Origin: Muribaculaceae bacterium
Lineage (GTDB): Bacteria; Bacteroidota; Bacteroidia; Bacteroidales; Muribaculaceae
NCBI GenBank assembly: GCA_017557665.1
Contig: JAFYYI010000008.1
Coordinates: 1 to 59,406 of the forward strand
Reading direction: 5' to 3'
DNA length: 59,406 bases
Shown in pieces: positions 9,123 to 18,216 of the stretch; position 1 is the first letter of the stretch, and each line of letters opens with the position of its first letter. The translations under genes were made by a program, and so were the position numbers. Under the pieces are notes generated by a model. It saw only the letters and a program-made list of their open reading frames with translations, did not search any database and had not been told where the DNA came from.

Positions 9123-11225
9123 TTACTTAATGATGTACTTCTTGCCTGAGTTAATGTAGATTCCAGGTGCCGTGGGCTTGGAGTTGTAAGAGCGACCAGT
9201 GATGTCAAACCACAGGTTGCTCTCAACCGCCGACTCATCACTCTCGATACCGTTGATGGCAGTTGTCCGCTTGATGTATTCAATGCCGGCTGCAGCATCT
9301 ATCTTGCCGTAGCCCCATTTGACGGGGTCAATGGCAGTGAACTCGTCGTTGCGCGAGGTAACAGCGAGCACTTCTTTGATGTCATCTAATGTGAGGGAGG
9401 GAACGGCTTGAAGCCACAGGGCGATAATGCCGCTTACCGTGGGGCACGACATCGATGTGCCACTTAGGGCACCATAGGGATACACCTGCCATTGCATCGA
9501 CTCGGCAATCTCCTGGTCACAGTTATAGTGATTTAAAGACGACACTATGTCGGTGCCTGGAGCCGCGACAGTTGGTTGAGCCACACCGTTTAACGACACG
9601 CCGTAGCTTGAATAGAGACTAATGTTGTTAAGCGTGTACAAATAGCTCTCATCTGAGACATTGCCAGTGTAATCTCGCTTGGTGGTGTTTGCCACATAAT
9701 CGCCCACGCTGATGACATTTGGGGTGGACGTCCAGTCACCACACGAAATATCGCTATCGCCTTGGGTGTAACCTTCCATGTTGTAAAATGGATCAAATCC
9801 ATCTGTCGTTTCCCACAAGTCCATCTCGATAGGTGAAGATGACGAGAGTGAAATGAAGAAAGGCAATCGTTGATTGAGAACACCTTGCGCTGCAGTGAAC
9901 AGTTCAAGTTTGCCATCAACGACGTTGCCATAGATATACACGATGCCACCCTGCATATATTCACTGAGTATCTCATCATCGTCGCTCATTATTATAATAT
10001 GACCCTCCTCCTGAGACGGGGTGACAGCGAATGGGTCTGTTTGCCACACTATCTCGCCACTACTGCGATTTAGCATGCCCATCTGGACACTTAATGTATC
10101 GTTCTCGCCCAAGGTGTTGCGTGAATAGCCACATACTACTGAACCAATCATTCTTATAGTGTTGCCGTCTTCGTCAATGAAAGGAGTGGCTCGGGCAAGA
10201 AACGCCTTCATGCTGCTGTTCTCCTCATCAAACGCCTTGTAGATGTGAAGCGTTTTGAAGCCTTCATTTCCCACACTGAACACGGGAATGACATGATGAG
10301 ACAACTCATCAATCAGTTCTGGCATTGTACCGGTGCCATTATGGGGCCCTCGGTGTGAGTTCATGCTTGCGCTAAGCACCATGGGAGCGTCGATTTGCTG
10401 GGCGTAATGTGCTACGAACTGGAAGGCAATCTCAGTCACATCTTCCTCTCCCACAATCGACACGAGCACTATGTCGGCATCGGGAGCCATGCCGCCAAAC
10501 CCAAGCGGTGATCGTGTGCCAGCGGCAATGCCGGCGGTGTGTGTGCCATGTGAGCGCTCATCGGTATCGGTGGTGAGGGTGGTAATGAGTTCGGGCGTGT
10601 CAAACACCGAGCCAGGATACTCTATCGTTCCGGCCTCGTCATCCTCGACGATGAACTTGTGGCCACTGTCGTTACCAGGGAGATAGACGCAGCGCAGACG
10701 GGTGTTGCCATCGGCATCCTTAAATGCAGGGTGCTGGAAGTCGAATCCTGCATCGACAAGGCAGATGGTGACGCCCTCGCCAGTGTAAACCTCTTCAAGG
10801 CCAGGAATGGTGCCGTCAATCAGGCTCACACCAGTCTCCACAAGTGATACATCGGTCTTCAACTCCCCTTTACTGGTAGCATCCACCCGTTTCACACCCT
10901 CGATGGCAACGAGGCCATCTATGTTGTCGGCAGGAATGCTTATCACAGCCTGATGCCCGAGTTTTGACAGCACGGTAGCGCCGTTCTCACGGATTTGGTC
11001 AAACGTGCTTGTCGCATCTTTGGCATCAACCTCCACCACAAGCCGGATGCTTGACTTGGCGTCAAATGCTTTAATTCTCTTGCCGTTGGAGTCATATCGT
11101 GCTGTCTGTCGTTGCAGTAACGACAATTGGGCGTTGGGAGTAAGTTTGTTGTGAGCACTCGTCATGAGAGCGCACGAGCAAACGATAATGGCAATTGAAA
11201 AAAATTGAAATAACCTATTCTTCAT
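9123..11225 (-). CDS. Secreted subtilisin-family (S8) serine protease
   Basis: 700 residues with a signal peptide (about 1-24). The catalytic triad is visible: Asp158 in CLVDAGFDFQHP, His226 in RSHGTHTAG and Ser591 in SGTSMSCPTVSG. The N-terminal 140 residues before the catalytic domain look like an inhibitor or pro-region. A roughly 200-residue insertion separates the His and Ser segments. The last 30 residues (FDITGRSYNSKPTAPGIYI, then GKKYIIK) resemble the type A C-terminal sorting domain of type IX secretion cargo; that is resemblance only. The gene start overlaps the end of the upstream DUF3667 gene by 11 bases. Confidence 0.9.
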   Translation of the reverse strand: MKNRLFQFFSIAIIVCSCALMTSAHNKLTPNAQLSLLQRQTARYDSNGKRIKAFDAKSSIRLVVEVDAKDATSTFDQIRENGATVLSKLGHQAVISIPADNIDGLVAIEGVKRVDATSKGELKTDVSLVETGVSLIDGTIPGLEEVYTGEGVTICLVDAGFDFQHPAFKDADGNTRLRCVYLPGNDSGHKFIVEDDEAGTIEYPGSVFDTPELITTLTTDTDERSHGTHTAGIAAGTRSPLGFGGMAPDADIVLVSIVGEEDVTEIAFQFVAHYAQQIDAPMVLSASMNSHRGPHNGTGTMPELIDELSHHVIPVFSVGNEGFKTLHIYKAFDEENSSMKAFLARATPFIDEDGNTIRMIGSVVCGYSRNTLGENDTLSVQMGMLNRSSGEIVWQTDPFAVTPSQEEGHIIIMSDDDEILSEYMQGGIVYIYGNVVDGKLELFTAAQGVLNQRLPFFISLSSSSPIEMDLWETTDGFDPFYNMEGYTQGDSDISCGDWTSTPNVISVGDYVANTTKRDYTGNVSDESYLYTLNNISLYSSYGVSLNGVAQPTVAAPGTDIVSSLNHYNCDQEIAESMQWQVYPYGALSGTSMSCPTVSGIIALWLQAVPSLTLDDIKEVLAVTSRNDEFTAIDPVKWGYGKIDAAAGIEYIKRTTAINGIESDESAVESNLWFDITGRSYNSKPTAPGIYINSGKKYIIK

Positions 11226-12189
11226 TATTATTTTGTTTAATCCTCAGTTTGATCGCCCGAAATTTCATTTTTAAGAATTGGAATACCGTTTGTTTCTTTT
11301 TCTCCCTTAGCTCATATGTTTCTTTGCTGATAAACATACCAACAAGGATAGGTACCACCGAAGAAAGTGTCAGATCTCTTATTGCTAAGAATTCATCAGC
11401 ATAAGACTTGGGTGTTGTCGTCAGCAGTTCGGCTATTGTCAATGCCAGTGCAGCTAACAAGAAACCGCTTACCAATGTAACAACCACTCTCCAGAAGTTT
11501 CCCCAGTAGTCATAGCCAAACAACTGCTTGAAGGCATAAAAATAGCATAGGGGAAGCAAAATATAGAAATAGTAACCGAAAAAGTCGACAAGGTCATCCA
11601 CAATCAGAACCTGAATGGCCATGAACACCGTGATGAAAAAACCTTGAGGTAGCGTGTGCTTGGTGTTGCGTGGCGCATAACGGAATAGGCACCATGTGGG
11701 AATAATGAAGAAGCCTGTCATGATCAACCATCCCCATCCCGGACTGCTCTTAATCCAGTCAAAGAACTGATTAACCAAGGTCGAGCCGCTTCGGTCTGTC
11801 AAGACATCCTTGGTGCCGAACAAACGATCAATGAGGACACTTATCACTCCCATGATAACCAGCATTTTCACGGGCGGAAACGTCACTTGCCGCTTGCCAT
11901 TGATATAATCGCTGATGAAATAACCTGGACGCCAAATCAGCTGCCACAGGGAGTAGAGCAAAGAACGGTTGCCCATTCCCCACACCTCGGCGGTGCTTTG
12001 AAGCACACTCTTCCACGATACCTTTTTCAAACCGGCCTTTTGCGAGCAATGCGGACAATACTTGCCTGCGAAGTCATACCCACAATTCTCGCAATGATGG
12101 CGCTCATTCTCGTCATAACTCCAATCGAAGGGATTGAGCTGCCATGCCTCGAATCGTTTATATTTTTCTTTTAAAGTCCTTAAAAACAT
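11215..12189 (-). CDS. DUF3667 zinc-ribbon membrane protein
   Basis: 324 residues. Near the N-terminus two CxxC pairs (CENCGYDFAGKYCPHC, about 34-49) form a likely zinc ribbon. The conserved block LQSTAEVWGMGNRSLLYSLW and WRPGYFISDYINGKRQ that marks DUF3667 follows. About five hydrophobic segments come after it (for example MLVIMGVISVLIDRLF and WGWLIMTGFFIIPTWCLF). The molecular role is unknown in the family. The stop overlaps the start of the subtilase gene, so the two are expected to share a transcript. Confidence 0.85.
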   Translation of the reverse strand: MFLRTLKEKYKRFEAWQLNPFDWSYDENERHHCENCGYDFAGKYCPHCSQKAGLKKVSWKSVLQSTAEVWGMGNRSLLYSLWQLIWRPGYFISDYINGKRQVTFPPVKMLVIMGVISVLIDRLFGTKDVLTDRSGSTLVNQFFDWIKSSPGWGWLIMTGFFIIPTWCLFRYAPRNTKHTLPQGFFITVFMAIQVLIVDDLVDFFGYYFYILLPLCYFYAFKQLFGYDYWGNFWRVVVTLVSGFLLAALALTIAELLTTTPKSYADEFLAIRDLTLSSVVPILVGMFISKETYELREKKKQTVFQFLKMKFRAIKLRIKQNNNEE

Positions 12190-12281
12190 CTTTTCTGGAA
12201 GGATAATGTTTTATTCTTTAAAAGCAGGCTTTATTCAATGCTTTCTGGTATAAAGACAGGAACGTAGTAGCGAAACCTTTG

Positions 12282-12764
12282 TTACTTCTGGTTGAGAGTC
12301 GCAAGCATTTCGACCAATATGTCAATAGCCTCGTTGGCGCGGCTAATCGGGCTCTGGATTGATCCCGAGAAACATTGCGGCTCCTCGGTTATCATCAAGA
12401 ACCACACTTCTACGGTTTTTGAACCGTCATCTTCATCGGTATATATCGACCGCACAAGCGCATAGTCGTCTTTTACCAGTTTCTGGTCCACCTGAAGGCC
12501 GTCGCCCTTTTTCATGAGTTCCCAGTTGTCAGCGGCCATTTGCAGCTGGCTCTTCATTGGGCCCTCATCATTGTACATGACATCAAAACGGATCTCATCA
12601 TCATCGGTAGCAATATTCACCCAATCACTACCTTCAAAGGTCACCTCCCAGTCAGCAGGATAGCTGATAGAGAATTTCTCGTTCTCATAGGTTTTAAAAT
12701 CGGCAGCCGCCGAACTGAGGCTAACCATCAGTGCCATCAGTGAAATCATCAAAACTTTCTTCAT
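12282..12764 (-). CDS. Small secreted protein of unknown function (PsbP/DcrB-like fold possible)
   Basis: 160 residues from the ATG at 12764, which opens a typical signal peptide (MKKVLMISLMALMVSLSSAAA). The frame extends 19 codons upstream without a signal, so I prefer the inner start. The mature part begins FKTYENEKFSISYPADWEVT, a pattern seen in small beta-sandwich lipoprotein-like domains such as DcrB/PsbP; this is a weak resemblance. A TATCTTTG-type box lies on the minus strand at 12799-12806. Confidence 0.75.
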   Translation of the reverse strand: MKKVLMISLMALMVSLSSAAADFKTYENEKFSISYPADWEVTFEGSDWVNIATDDDEIRFDVMYNDEGPMKSQLQMAADNWELMKKGDGLQVDQKLVKDDYALVRSIYTDEDDGSKTVEVWFLMITEEPQCFSGSIQSPISRANEAIDILVEMLATLNQK

Positions 12765-12798
12765 AATCTTCACGTTAAAAATGTTATTTATGTTTTCG

Positions 12799-12806
12799 CA
12801 AAGATA
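12799..12806 (-). promoter_or_regulatory. -7 box of the small secreted protein gene
   Basis: CAAAGATA on the plus strand reads TATCTTTG on the minus strand, 34 bases before the start at 12764. No well-spaced TTTG is seen upstream. Confidence 0.5.
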
Positions 12807-13016
12807 AACATTTTTCACCAAACAGCCACTTTCTCTTCATTTTTCGATAGCCGAGATGCTGTTTTTATCCTCAGTATTATCGTTTGTTTATAAATAATCA
12901 CCCTATTTGGTCTTGAAAAACGGCATACTCTCACATTGCAATCATGTCGACGTCTGGTGCACTCGGGCAAGACAGGCTACAGCTCGACAAAGCTCAAGCA
13001 AAAAAATGGTTTTTTG

Positions 13017-13048
13017 TTTGGCATTGTGTTCGGCTTGCACTATCTTTG
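13017..13048 (+). promoter_or_regulatory. Consensus Bacteroidota promoter, TTTG-N20-TATCTTTG
   Basis: TTTG at 13017-13020 and TATCTTTG at 13041-13048 are separated by exactly 20 bases. The spacer, GCATTGTGTTCGGCTTGCAC, is nearly the same as that of the promoter at 59181-59212. A 7-bp-stem hairpin (12999-13016, CAAAAAA/TTTTTTG) lies directly upstream. It drives the acyltransferase gene that starts at 13114. Confidence 0.85.
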
Positions 13049-13113
13049 TAGGTTGAAGAAATATGAACTAAACCGAGAGGCTGAAACGCGTCTCCTAAAT
13101 CATTAAAACCACT

Positions 13114-14295
13114 ATGATAGAGAACGAGAACATACCCATTCCAGTGGAATATCAGGACATCTGCCCGATTCCTGACAAGGATTTCCAGACCGCGATGACC
13201 ATCCTGGTGCAAGAACCCGGCTTCCAGAACATCGTCGCCATGGTACTGCCCAACTACAAGTATTCGGAATTCAAGCACGTGTTGCTGAACATCAACTCCA
13301 AGCACGAGTTCCAGGTCAAGGTGATGAAGCCCTTTATCGAGGGATTGATGGCCAAGACGGGCACCACGCTCACAACCAGCGGCAACGAGAACCTGGACAA
13401 GGAGGTTCCTTACACCTTTGTCACCAACCACCGCGATATCGTGCTCGACTCGGCACAGCTGAGCTACCTGCTCATCAAGGGCGGCCGCGACGCATGCGAA
13501 ATCGCCATCGGCAATAATCTGCTCATCTATGACTGGATCACCAAGCTGGTGCGCATGAACAAGAGCTTCATCGTGAAGCGCAACCTGGGCCGTATCCAGA
13601 CGCTGACCGCTGCTGTGCAACTGTCGGGCTACATGCACTTCGCCGTCGAGCAGAAGCGCGCCTCGCTGTGGATTGCCCAGCGTGAGGGCCGCTGCAAGGA
13701 CAGCAACGACCGCACCCAGGAGAGCCTGATCAAGATGCTGGCCTACGGCAACCGTGACAAGTCCTTCATCGAGAGCCTCAAGGAACTGAACATCGCTCCC
13801 ATCTCCATCAGCTATGAGTATGACCCGAACGACTATCTCAAGGCCAAGGAATTCCTGTGCAAGAGCAAGAACCCCAACTGGCGCAAGGCACCCGAGGACG
13901 ACCTCATCAGCATGAAGACGGGCATCATCGGCCACAAGGGCGAGGTGCACTATGCCTTCACACCCTGCATCAACGAGGAGCTCGACCGGATTCCCGAGGG
14001 TCTTGACAAGTTCCTGGAGGTGGACCGCGTGTGTGCCATCATTGACCGCCACATCCACCAGAATTACAAGATCTTCAAGAACAACTACATCGCCCACGAC
14101 ATCCTGTTCGACGACAAGCACTTTGCCGACCAGTACACCCAGGAGGAGCGTGAGGCGTTCGAGAAATACCTCTCGAGCCAAATCGACAAGACCGAAGGCA
14201 TGAAACTGAGTGAGGCCGACCGCTTCTACATGTACAACAAGATGTTGCAGATGTACAGCAACCCCCTCAGCAACTATCTGGAGGCCACGAAATAA
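13114..14295 (+). CDS. Glycerol-3-phosphate/1-acylglycerol-phosphate acyltransferase family protein
   Basis: 395-codon reading frame, 393 residues. The acyltransferase motif is TFVTNHRDIVLDS (about 101-113): His106 and Asp112 give an HX5D spacing instead of the usual HX4D. A second block, QRASLWIAQREGRCKDSNDRT (here EQKRASLWIAQREGR, about 180-195), corresponds to the FPEGTRS-like motif of the family. No membrane span is obvious. The reaction is expected to be fatty-acyl transfer to a glycerol-phosphate or related lipid acceptor; the exact substrate cannot be read. It is transcribed from the strong promoter at 13017-13048. A hairpin and short repeats follow the stop. Confidence 0.8.
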   Translation: MIENENIPIPVEYQDICPIPDKDFQTAMTILVQEPGFQNIVAMVLPNYKYSEFKHVLLNINSKHEFQVKVMKPFIEGLMAKTGTTLTTSGNENLDKEVPYTFVTNHRDIVLDSAQLSYLLIKGGRDACEIAIGNNLLIYDWITKLVRMNKSFIVKRNLGRIQTLTAAVQLSGYMHFAVEQKRASLWIAQREGRCKDSNDRTQESLIKMLAYGNRDKSFIESLKELNIAPISISYEYDPNDYLKAKEFLCKSKNPNWRKAPEDDLISMKTGIIGHKGEVHYAFTPCINEELDRIPEGLDKFLEVDRVCAIIDRHIHQNYKIFKNNYIAHDILFDDKHFADQYTQEEREAFEKYLSSQIDKTEGMKLSEADRFYMYNKMLQMYSNPLSNYLEATK

Positions 14296-14307
14296 GTCAG
14301 GAATCAG

Positions 14308-14375
14308 AAGTCCTCCTGAAGGACTTTAAAGACCTTAACGACTTTAAGTTCCTCAGGGCCCTTAAAGCCTGAAAC
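14308..14375 (+). repeat. Post-stop hairpin followed by ACTTTAA-type repeats
   Basis: AAGTCCT and AGGACTT (14308-14326, 5-base loop) form a perfect hairpin 12 bases after the acyltransferase stop. Degenerate repeats of the type CTTTAAAGACC, CTTAACGACTTTAAG follow. It is the same layout as the elements after tex, moxR, the DUF4954 gene, tRNA-Met and the gene ending at 49049. Confidence 0.65.
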
Positions 14376-14388
14376 AAAAACACTGGTA

Positions 14389-15564
14389 ATGAAGATTCAC
14401 TGGATAGGCTTAATCATCGTGGCGGTGCTCTGCATCGCCATGGATGTTTTTATCTGCCGGCGATTGCGACGTAACGGTTACCGCTGGACAGCACGGTTCA
14501 ATGGTGCGCTGGCGGTGCTCACTGCCGCCCTGGCCACGGCTATTGCCGTCATGCCATTGAGCGAGGCATCGACTCCCAACAGCACCTTCGTCACGGGCCA
14601 ATACATGCTATACACCTTCTTTGCCATCCTGGCTCCAAAGGCCTTGGGAACGCTTGTGTATGGTCTTGGGCGGCTCATCAAGCAACGGTGGATGACTGTG
14701 TGTGCCTTCATCGTGGCGGCACTGGTGTTCGGTATCATGTGGTGGGGAGCCATCGTCACTCCCGGCAAACTCGAGGTGAAGGAGGTGGAAATGGCATTTG
14801 ACAACCTGCCCGACGCCTTCGACGGCTACCGCATCGTGCAATGGAGCGATGCCCATCTGGGCACCTACAACGGGAGCAAGGCCATTGTCGAGCGACAGAT
14901 TAATGCCATCAACGACCTTCATCCCGACATGATTTGCTTCACGGGTGACCTCGTGAGCCGTGTCACTGCCGAGGCCCTGCCCTATCGTGACCTGTTAGCC
15001 CAACTGCACGCCCCCGATGGTGTCTTCTCGGTACTCGGTAACCATGACTATGACGACTATGTGAAGTGGGATGACGAAAACGCCAAGCGTGCCGACCGCA
15101 AGGCCCTGTGTGACCTGCAGACCGATGCTGGTTGGAAACTGCTCAACAACAGCCACGCTGTCATCAAGCGCGGTGATGACCAGATTGTCATCATCGGCAC
15201 CGAGAACTACGGTGACCACATCGGTGACAAGCGCGGCAATATCACCAGCGCCTACAGCGGCCCTCGTGACGGCAATTTCAAAATCGAGTTGCAGCACAAT
15301 CCATTCGCCTGGCGAGACAATACACTGCCCAACAGCAATGTCGACCTGATGCTTGCCGGTCACACGCACGCCTGGCAGATCATGCTGCAAGTGGGCGACT
15401 GGCGCTGGTCGCCAGCATCTTGGCGCTATCCCGAGTGGGGCGGCGCCTACCGCGAGGGCAAGCAGCAGTTGTATGTCAACATCGGCACCGGCATGGTGGG
15501 CCCACCCATGCGCATCGGCGCCATTCCCGAAATCACCGTCATTACACTGCGTAAGAGGCGTTAG
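14389..15564 (+). CDS. Membrane-anchored metallophosphoesterase
   Basis: 391 residues. Four hydrophobic helices occupy about 1-130 (IHWIGLIIVAVLCIAMDVFI, ALAVLTAALATAIAVMPL, TFFAILAPKALGTLVYGL, VCAFIVAALVFGIMWWGAIV). The calcineurin-like domain then shows all metal-binding blocks: WSDAHLGTYN, CFTGDLVSR, GNHDYDDY and GHTHAWQ. This is the layout of YkuE/YaeI-type phosphodiesterases that act at the membrane, some on lipid substrates such as UDP-diacylglucosamine. The substrate is unknown here. The stop codon is part of a GTTAGAC repeat. Confidence 0.9.
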   Translation: MKIHWIGLIIVAVLCIAMDVFICRRLRRNGYRWTARFNGALAVLTAALATAIAVMPLSEASTPNSTFVTGQYMLYTFFAILAPKALGTLVYGLGRLIKQRWMTVCAFIVAALVFGIMWWGAIVTPGKLEVKEVEMAFDNLPDAFDGYRIVQWSDAHLGTYNGSKAIVERQINAINDLHPDMICFTGDLVSRVTAEALPYRDLLAQLHAPDGVFSVLGNHDYDDYVKWDDENAKRADRKALCDLQTDAGWKLLNNSHAVIKRGDDQIVIIGTENYGDHIGDKRGNITSAYSGPRDGNFKIELQHNPFAWRDNTLPNSNVDLMLAGHTHAWQIMLQVGDWRWSPASWRYPEWGGAYREGKQQLYVNIGTGMVGPPMRIGAIPEITVITLRKRR

Positions 15565-15636
15565 ACGTTAGACATTAGATGTTAGACATCAGACATTAGA
15601 CTTTAGGCGTTAGACTTTAGACGTTAGACTTTAGCA
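15561..15636 (+). repeat. GTTAGAC/ATTAGAC heptamer-type repeats
   Basis: About ten degenerate copies of (G/A/C)TTAGAC or TTTAGAC run from the phosphoesterase stop codon (whose TAG belongs to the first copy) to 15636. A second array of the same unit is at 32283-32365. Confidence 0.8.
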
Positions 15637-15669
15637 GTTTATCTATATAGAAACAAACAACCTCGAAAT

Positions 15670-17808
15670 ATGGCAGACAAGCTCTCAACCCTCATATCCC
15701 AAGAACTCAACATCCCCATCAACCAGGTGGCAGGCACCGTCAACCTGCTTGACGACGGCGCTACCATCCCGTTCATCAGCCGCTACCGCAAGGAAGCGAC
15801 CGGCAACCTCGACGATTTCTCCATCCAGTCTATCGACCAGCGCCTGCGCTACTATCGTGAACTGGAGAAACGCCGCGCTACGATTCTCAAGACCATCGAA
15901 GCGCAGGACAAGCTCACGCCCGAGCTGGCCGACCGCATCAACAATTGCTGGGATGCCAACACGCTGGAGGACATCTACCTGCCCTACAAGCCCAAGCGCA
16001 AGACGCGCGCCGAGGCGGCCCGCCAACTGGGGCTGGAACCGCTTGCCAAGATTATCATGTCGCAGCGAGGCGGCAATATCGAGGAGCGGGCACGACAGTT
16101 TGTCGACGGCGACAAGGTGCCCGACACCGATGCCGCCATCACCGGTGCCCAAGATATCATCGCCGAATGGGTGAGTGAGAACGAAGCGGTGCGCAACGCC
16201 GTGAGACGCGGCTTCAAGTATGACGCAAGGCTCGTGTCCCACTTTGTCAAGGGCAAAGAGATTGAGGGTCGCAACTACGAGAACTATTACGAGTATTCCA
16301 TGCCGCTCAAGCGTGTGTCATCCCACCAGTTGCTGGCCATTAGGCGCGGCGAGAAGGAAGGTTTTCTCAAGGTGGGTATCGAGATTAACGACGACCGCAC
16401 GCTTGACAACATCGCGCGCATCGTGGTAAAAGGCAACGGTGAATCCTCGCAACTTGTTGAGGAGGCTGCCGAGGACAGCTTCAAGCGACTGGTCAAGCCA
16501 TCGATTGAGACAGAATTTGCTACTGCCGCCAAGGAAAAAGCCGACGATGAGGCCATCGAGACCTTTGCCCAGAATGTGCGACAACTGCTTTTCGCCCCGC
16601 CCTTGGGCCGCAAGCGTGTGCTGGCCGTTGATCCTGGATTCCGCACGGGTTGCAAAGTGGTCTGCCTCGACGAGCAGGGCAATCTTCTGCACAATGACGT
16701 CATCTACCCTACTGCCCCCCATAACGATATCGAAGGGGCGACCAAAAAGATTCATAACCTCACCGAGTCCTACAAAATCGACGCCATCGCCCTGGGCAAC
16801 GGCACGGCAAGCCGTGAGACAGAGCGTTTCCTGAAACGCATCCGCTACCGCCGCTCGATTGACGTGTTCGTCGTGAGTGAAAACGGCGCCTCCATCTACA
16901 GCGCCAGCAAGATAGCCCGCGACGAGTTCCCCGACAAGGACGTGACCGTGCGCGGTGCAGTCTCCATCGGGCGACGCCTGCTCGACCCCCTGGCCGAACT
17001 GGTGAAAATCGACCCCAAGTCCATCGGTGTGGGCCAGTACCAGCATGACGTGGACCAGACGAGGCTCAAAGAGGCGTTGGACTTCACGGTTCAGAGTTGT
17101 GTGAACAGCGTGGGCGTCAACGTCAATACAGCCTCCAAGGAACTGCTCACCTACATTGCTGGCCTCGGCCCCGCCCTCGCCCAAAATATCGTGGACTATC
17201 GTGCCGCTAACGGCCATTTCACCTCGCGCCAAGAGTTGTTGAAAGTGCCCAAATTAGGACCCAAGACGTTCGAACAGGCCGCTGGTTTTCTGCGTGTGCC
17301 CGAGAGCAGCAATCCCCTGGACAACAGTGCCGTGCATCCCGAACGTTATGCCCTTGTGGCACGCATGGCCAAGGACTGCGGCTGCAGCATCGCCGACCTC
17401 ATCAAGGACAAGGCCCAACGCGACAAAATCGACCCGCGACGCTACCTCTCAAAAGACGTGGGCGAGCCGACCCTGCGCGACATCATGAGCGAGTTGGAGA
17501 AACCCGGCCGCGACCCACGCTCGACAGTACAGGTGTGGGAGTTCGACGAGAACGTCAACGACATCAAGGACCTGCGCGAAGGCATGGAATTGAACGGCAT
17601 CGTTACCAACGTGACCCAGTTCGGTGCTTTCGTTGACCTGGGTATCCACAAGGACGGCCTCGTGCACGTCTCCCAGATGCCCCAGCGCGGCCTGCCTGCC
17701 GCCCGTCAGGTCCACGTCCACCAGCACGTACGCGTCATGGTCACCAGCATCGACCATGAACGCGGCCGCATCGCCCTGTCGATGCGCGGCATCGACCAAC
17801 CGAAGTGA
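15670..17808 (+). CDS. tex: Tex family RNA-binding transcription accessory protein
   Basis: 712 residues, close to the family norm. The helical N-terminal part includes the conserved ATIPFISRYRKEATGNLDD. A YqgF/RuvC-like domain starts near 313 (LAVDPGFRTGCKVVCLDEQG), a helix-hairpin-helix region lies around 480-560 (NTASKELLTYIAGLGPALAQ), and an S1 RNA-binding domain ends the protein (about 634-710, GIVTNVTQFGAFVDLGIHKD). Tex binds nucleic acid through S1 and affects transcription and stress tolerance. It appears to be transcribed alone or with the upstream phosphoesterase. A perfect palindrome begins right after its stop. Confidence 0.95.
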   Translation: MADKLSTLISQELNIPINQVAGTVNLLDDGATIPFISRYRKEATGNLDDFSIQSIDQRLRYYRELEKRRATILKTIEAQDKLTPELADRINNCWDANTLEDIYLPYKPKRKTRAEAARQLGLEPLAKIIMSQRGGNIEERARQFVDGDKVPDTDAAITGAQDIIAEWVSENEAVRNAVRRGFKYDARLVSHFVKGKEIEGRNYENYYEYSMPLKRVSSHQLLAIRRGEKEGFLKVGIEINDDRTLDNIARIVVKGNGESSQLVEEAAEDSFKRLVKPSIETEFATAAKEKADDEAIETFAQNVRQLLFAPPLGRKRVLAVDPGFRTGCKVVCLDEQGNLLHNDVIYPTAPHNDIEGATKKIHNLTESYKIDAIALGNGTASRETERFLKRIRYRRSIDVFVVSENGASIYSASKIARDEFPDKDVTVRGAVSIGRRLLDPLAELVKIDPKSIGVGQYQHDVDQTRLKEALDFTVQSCVNSVGVNVNTASKELLTYIAGLGPALAQNIVDYRAANGHFTSRQELLKVPKLGPKTFEQAAGFLRVPESSNPLDNSAVHPERYALVARMAKDCGCSIADLIKDKAQRDKIDPRRYLSKDVGEPTLRDIMSELEKPGRDPRSTVQVWEFDENVNDIKDLREGMELNGIVTNVTQFGAFVDLGIHKDGLVHVSQMPQRGLPAARQVHVHQHVRVMVTSIDHERGRIALSMRGIDQPK

Positions 17809-17884
17809 TTCCATTTTGCGCGCAAAATGGAAGTTTAGAATTTTGGGTTTAGAGTGTAGAGTTTGAAGTTTAACGTTTAGAGAT
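17809..17884 (+). repeat. Palindrome at stop codon plus GTTTAGAG repeats
   Basis: A perfect 24-base palindrome (17809-17832, arms TTCCATTTTGCG) begins on the base after the tex stop codon. Degenerate heptamers follow (GTTTAGAATTTTGGGTTTAG, then GAGTTTGAAG and ACGTTTAGAG) up to 17884. The palindrome can form a hairpin in RNA. One of six such composites in the window. Confidence 0.75.
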
Positions 17885-17900
17885 CAACAGAGTTATCAAG

Positions 17901-18200
17901 ATGGATAAAGATAAGAAACAACAAGTACCGGTGAGCACGGGGATTAAAATTTGCCGTGTGTTGGGTATCATTCTGGTGATGGCGGCTATAGGCTATATCG
18001 TGTGGCGTGGCGACTTTGACCAAAAGGGGATTGTGGGCTATGTGGATGATTTCATGATGTTCATGGCAGCCTATTCGTTTGCCCGTGGCAGTTTCATGCG
18101 TCCAGAGCGCCGTTATATCCGCCGACAGCTCTACATGCTGTCGTCACTGTTTGCCCTGCTTGGCTTGTGCTGGATCATCCTGCTTGCCTTCATGAAATAA
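17901..18200 (+). CDS. Small two-helix membrane protein, unknown function
   Basis: 99 residues. After a charged N-terminus (MDKDKKQQ) there are two or three hydrophobic segments: VLGIILVMAAIGYIVW (about 20-36), a middle stretch DFMMFMAAYSFARGS (about 50-65), and LYMLSSLFALLGLCWIILLA (about 76-96). No family is recognised. It lies 92 bases after tex, behind the palindrome/repeat element, and converges on the acyltransferase-3 gene with 16 bases between the stops. Confidence 0.7.
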   Translation: MDKDKKQQVPVSTGIKICRVLGIILVMAAIGYIVWRGDFDQKGIVGYVDDFMMFMAAYSFARGSFMRPERRYIRRQLYMLSSLFALLGLCWIILLAFMK

Positions 18201-18216
18201 GGGTTCGTAGTCGCTT

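Noticed and set aside
12994..14181. Minus-strand frame opposite the acyltransferase gene
   Set aside because: Shadow frame of Val/Leu/Asp/His-rich composition; the plus strand has the promoter and the family motifs.
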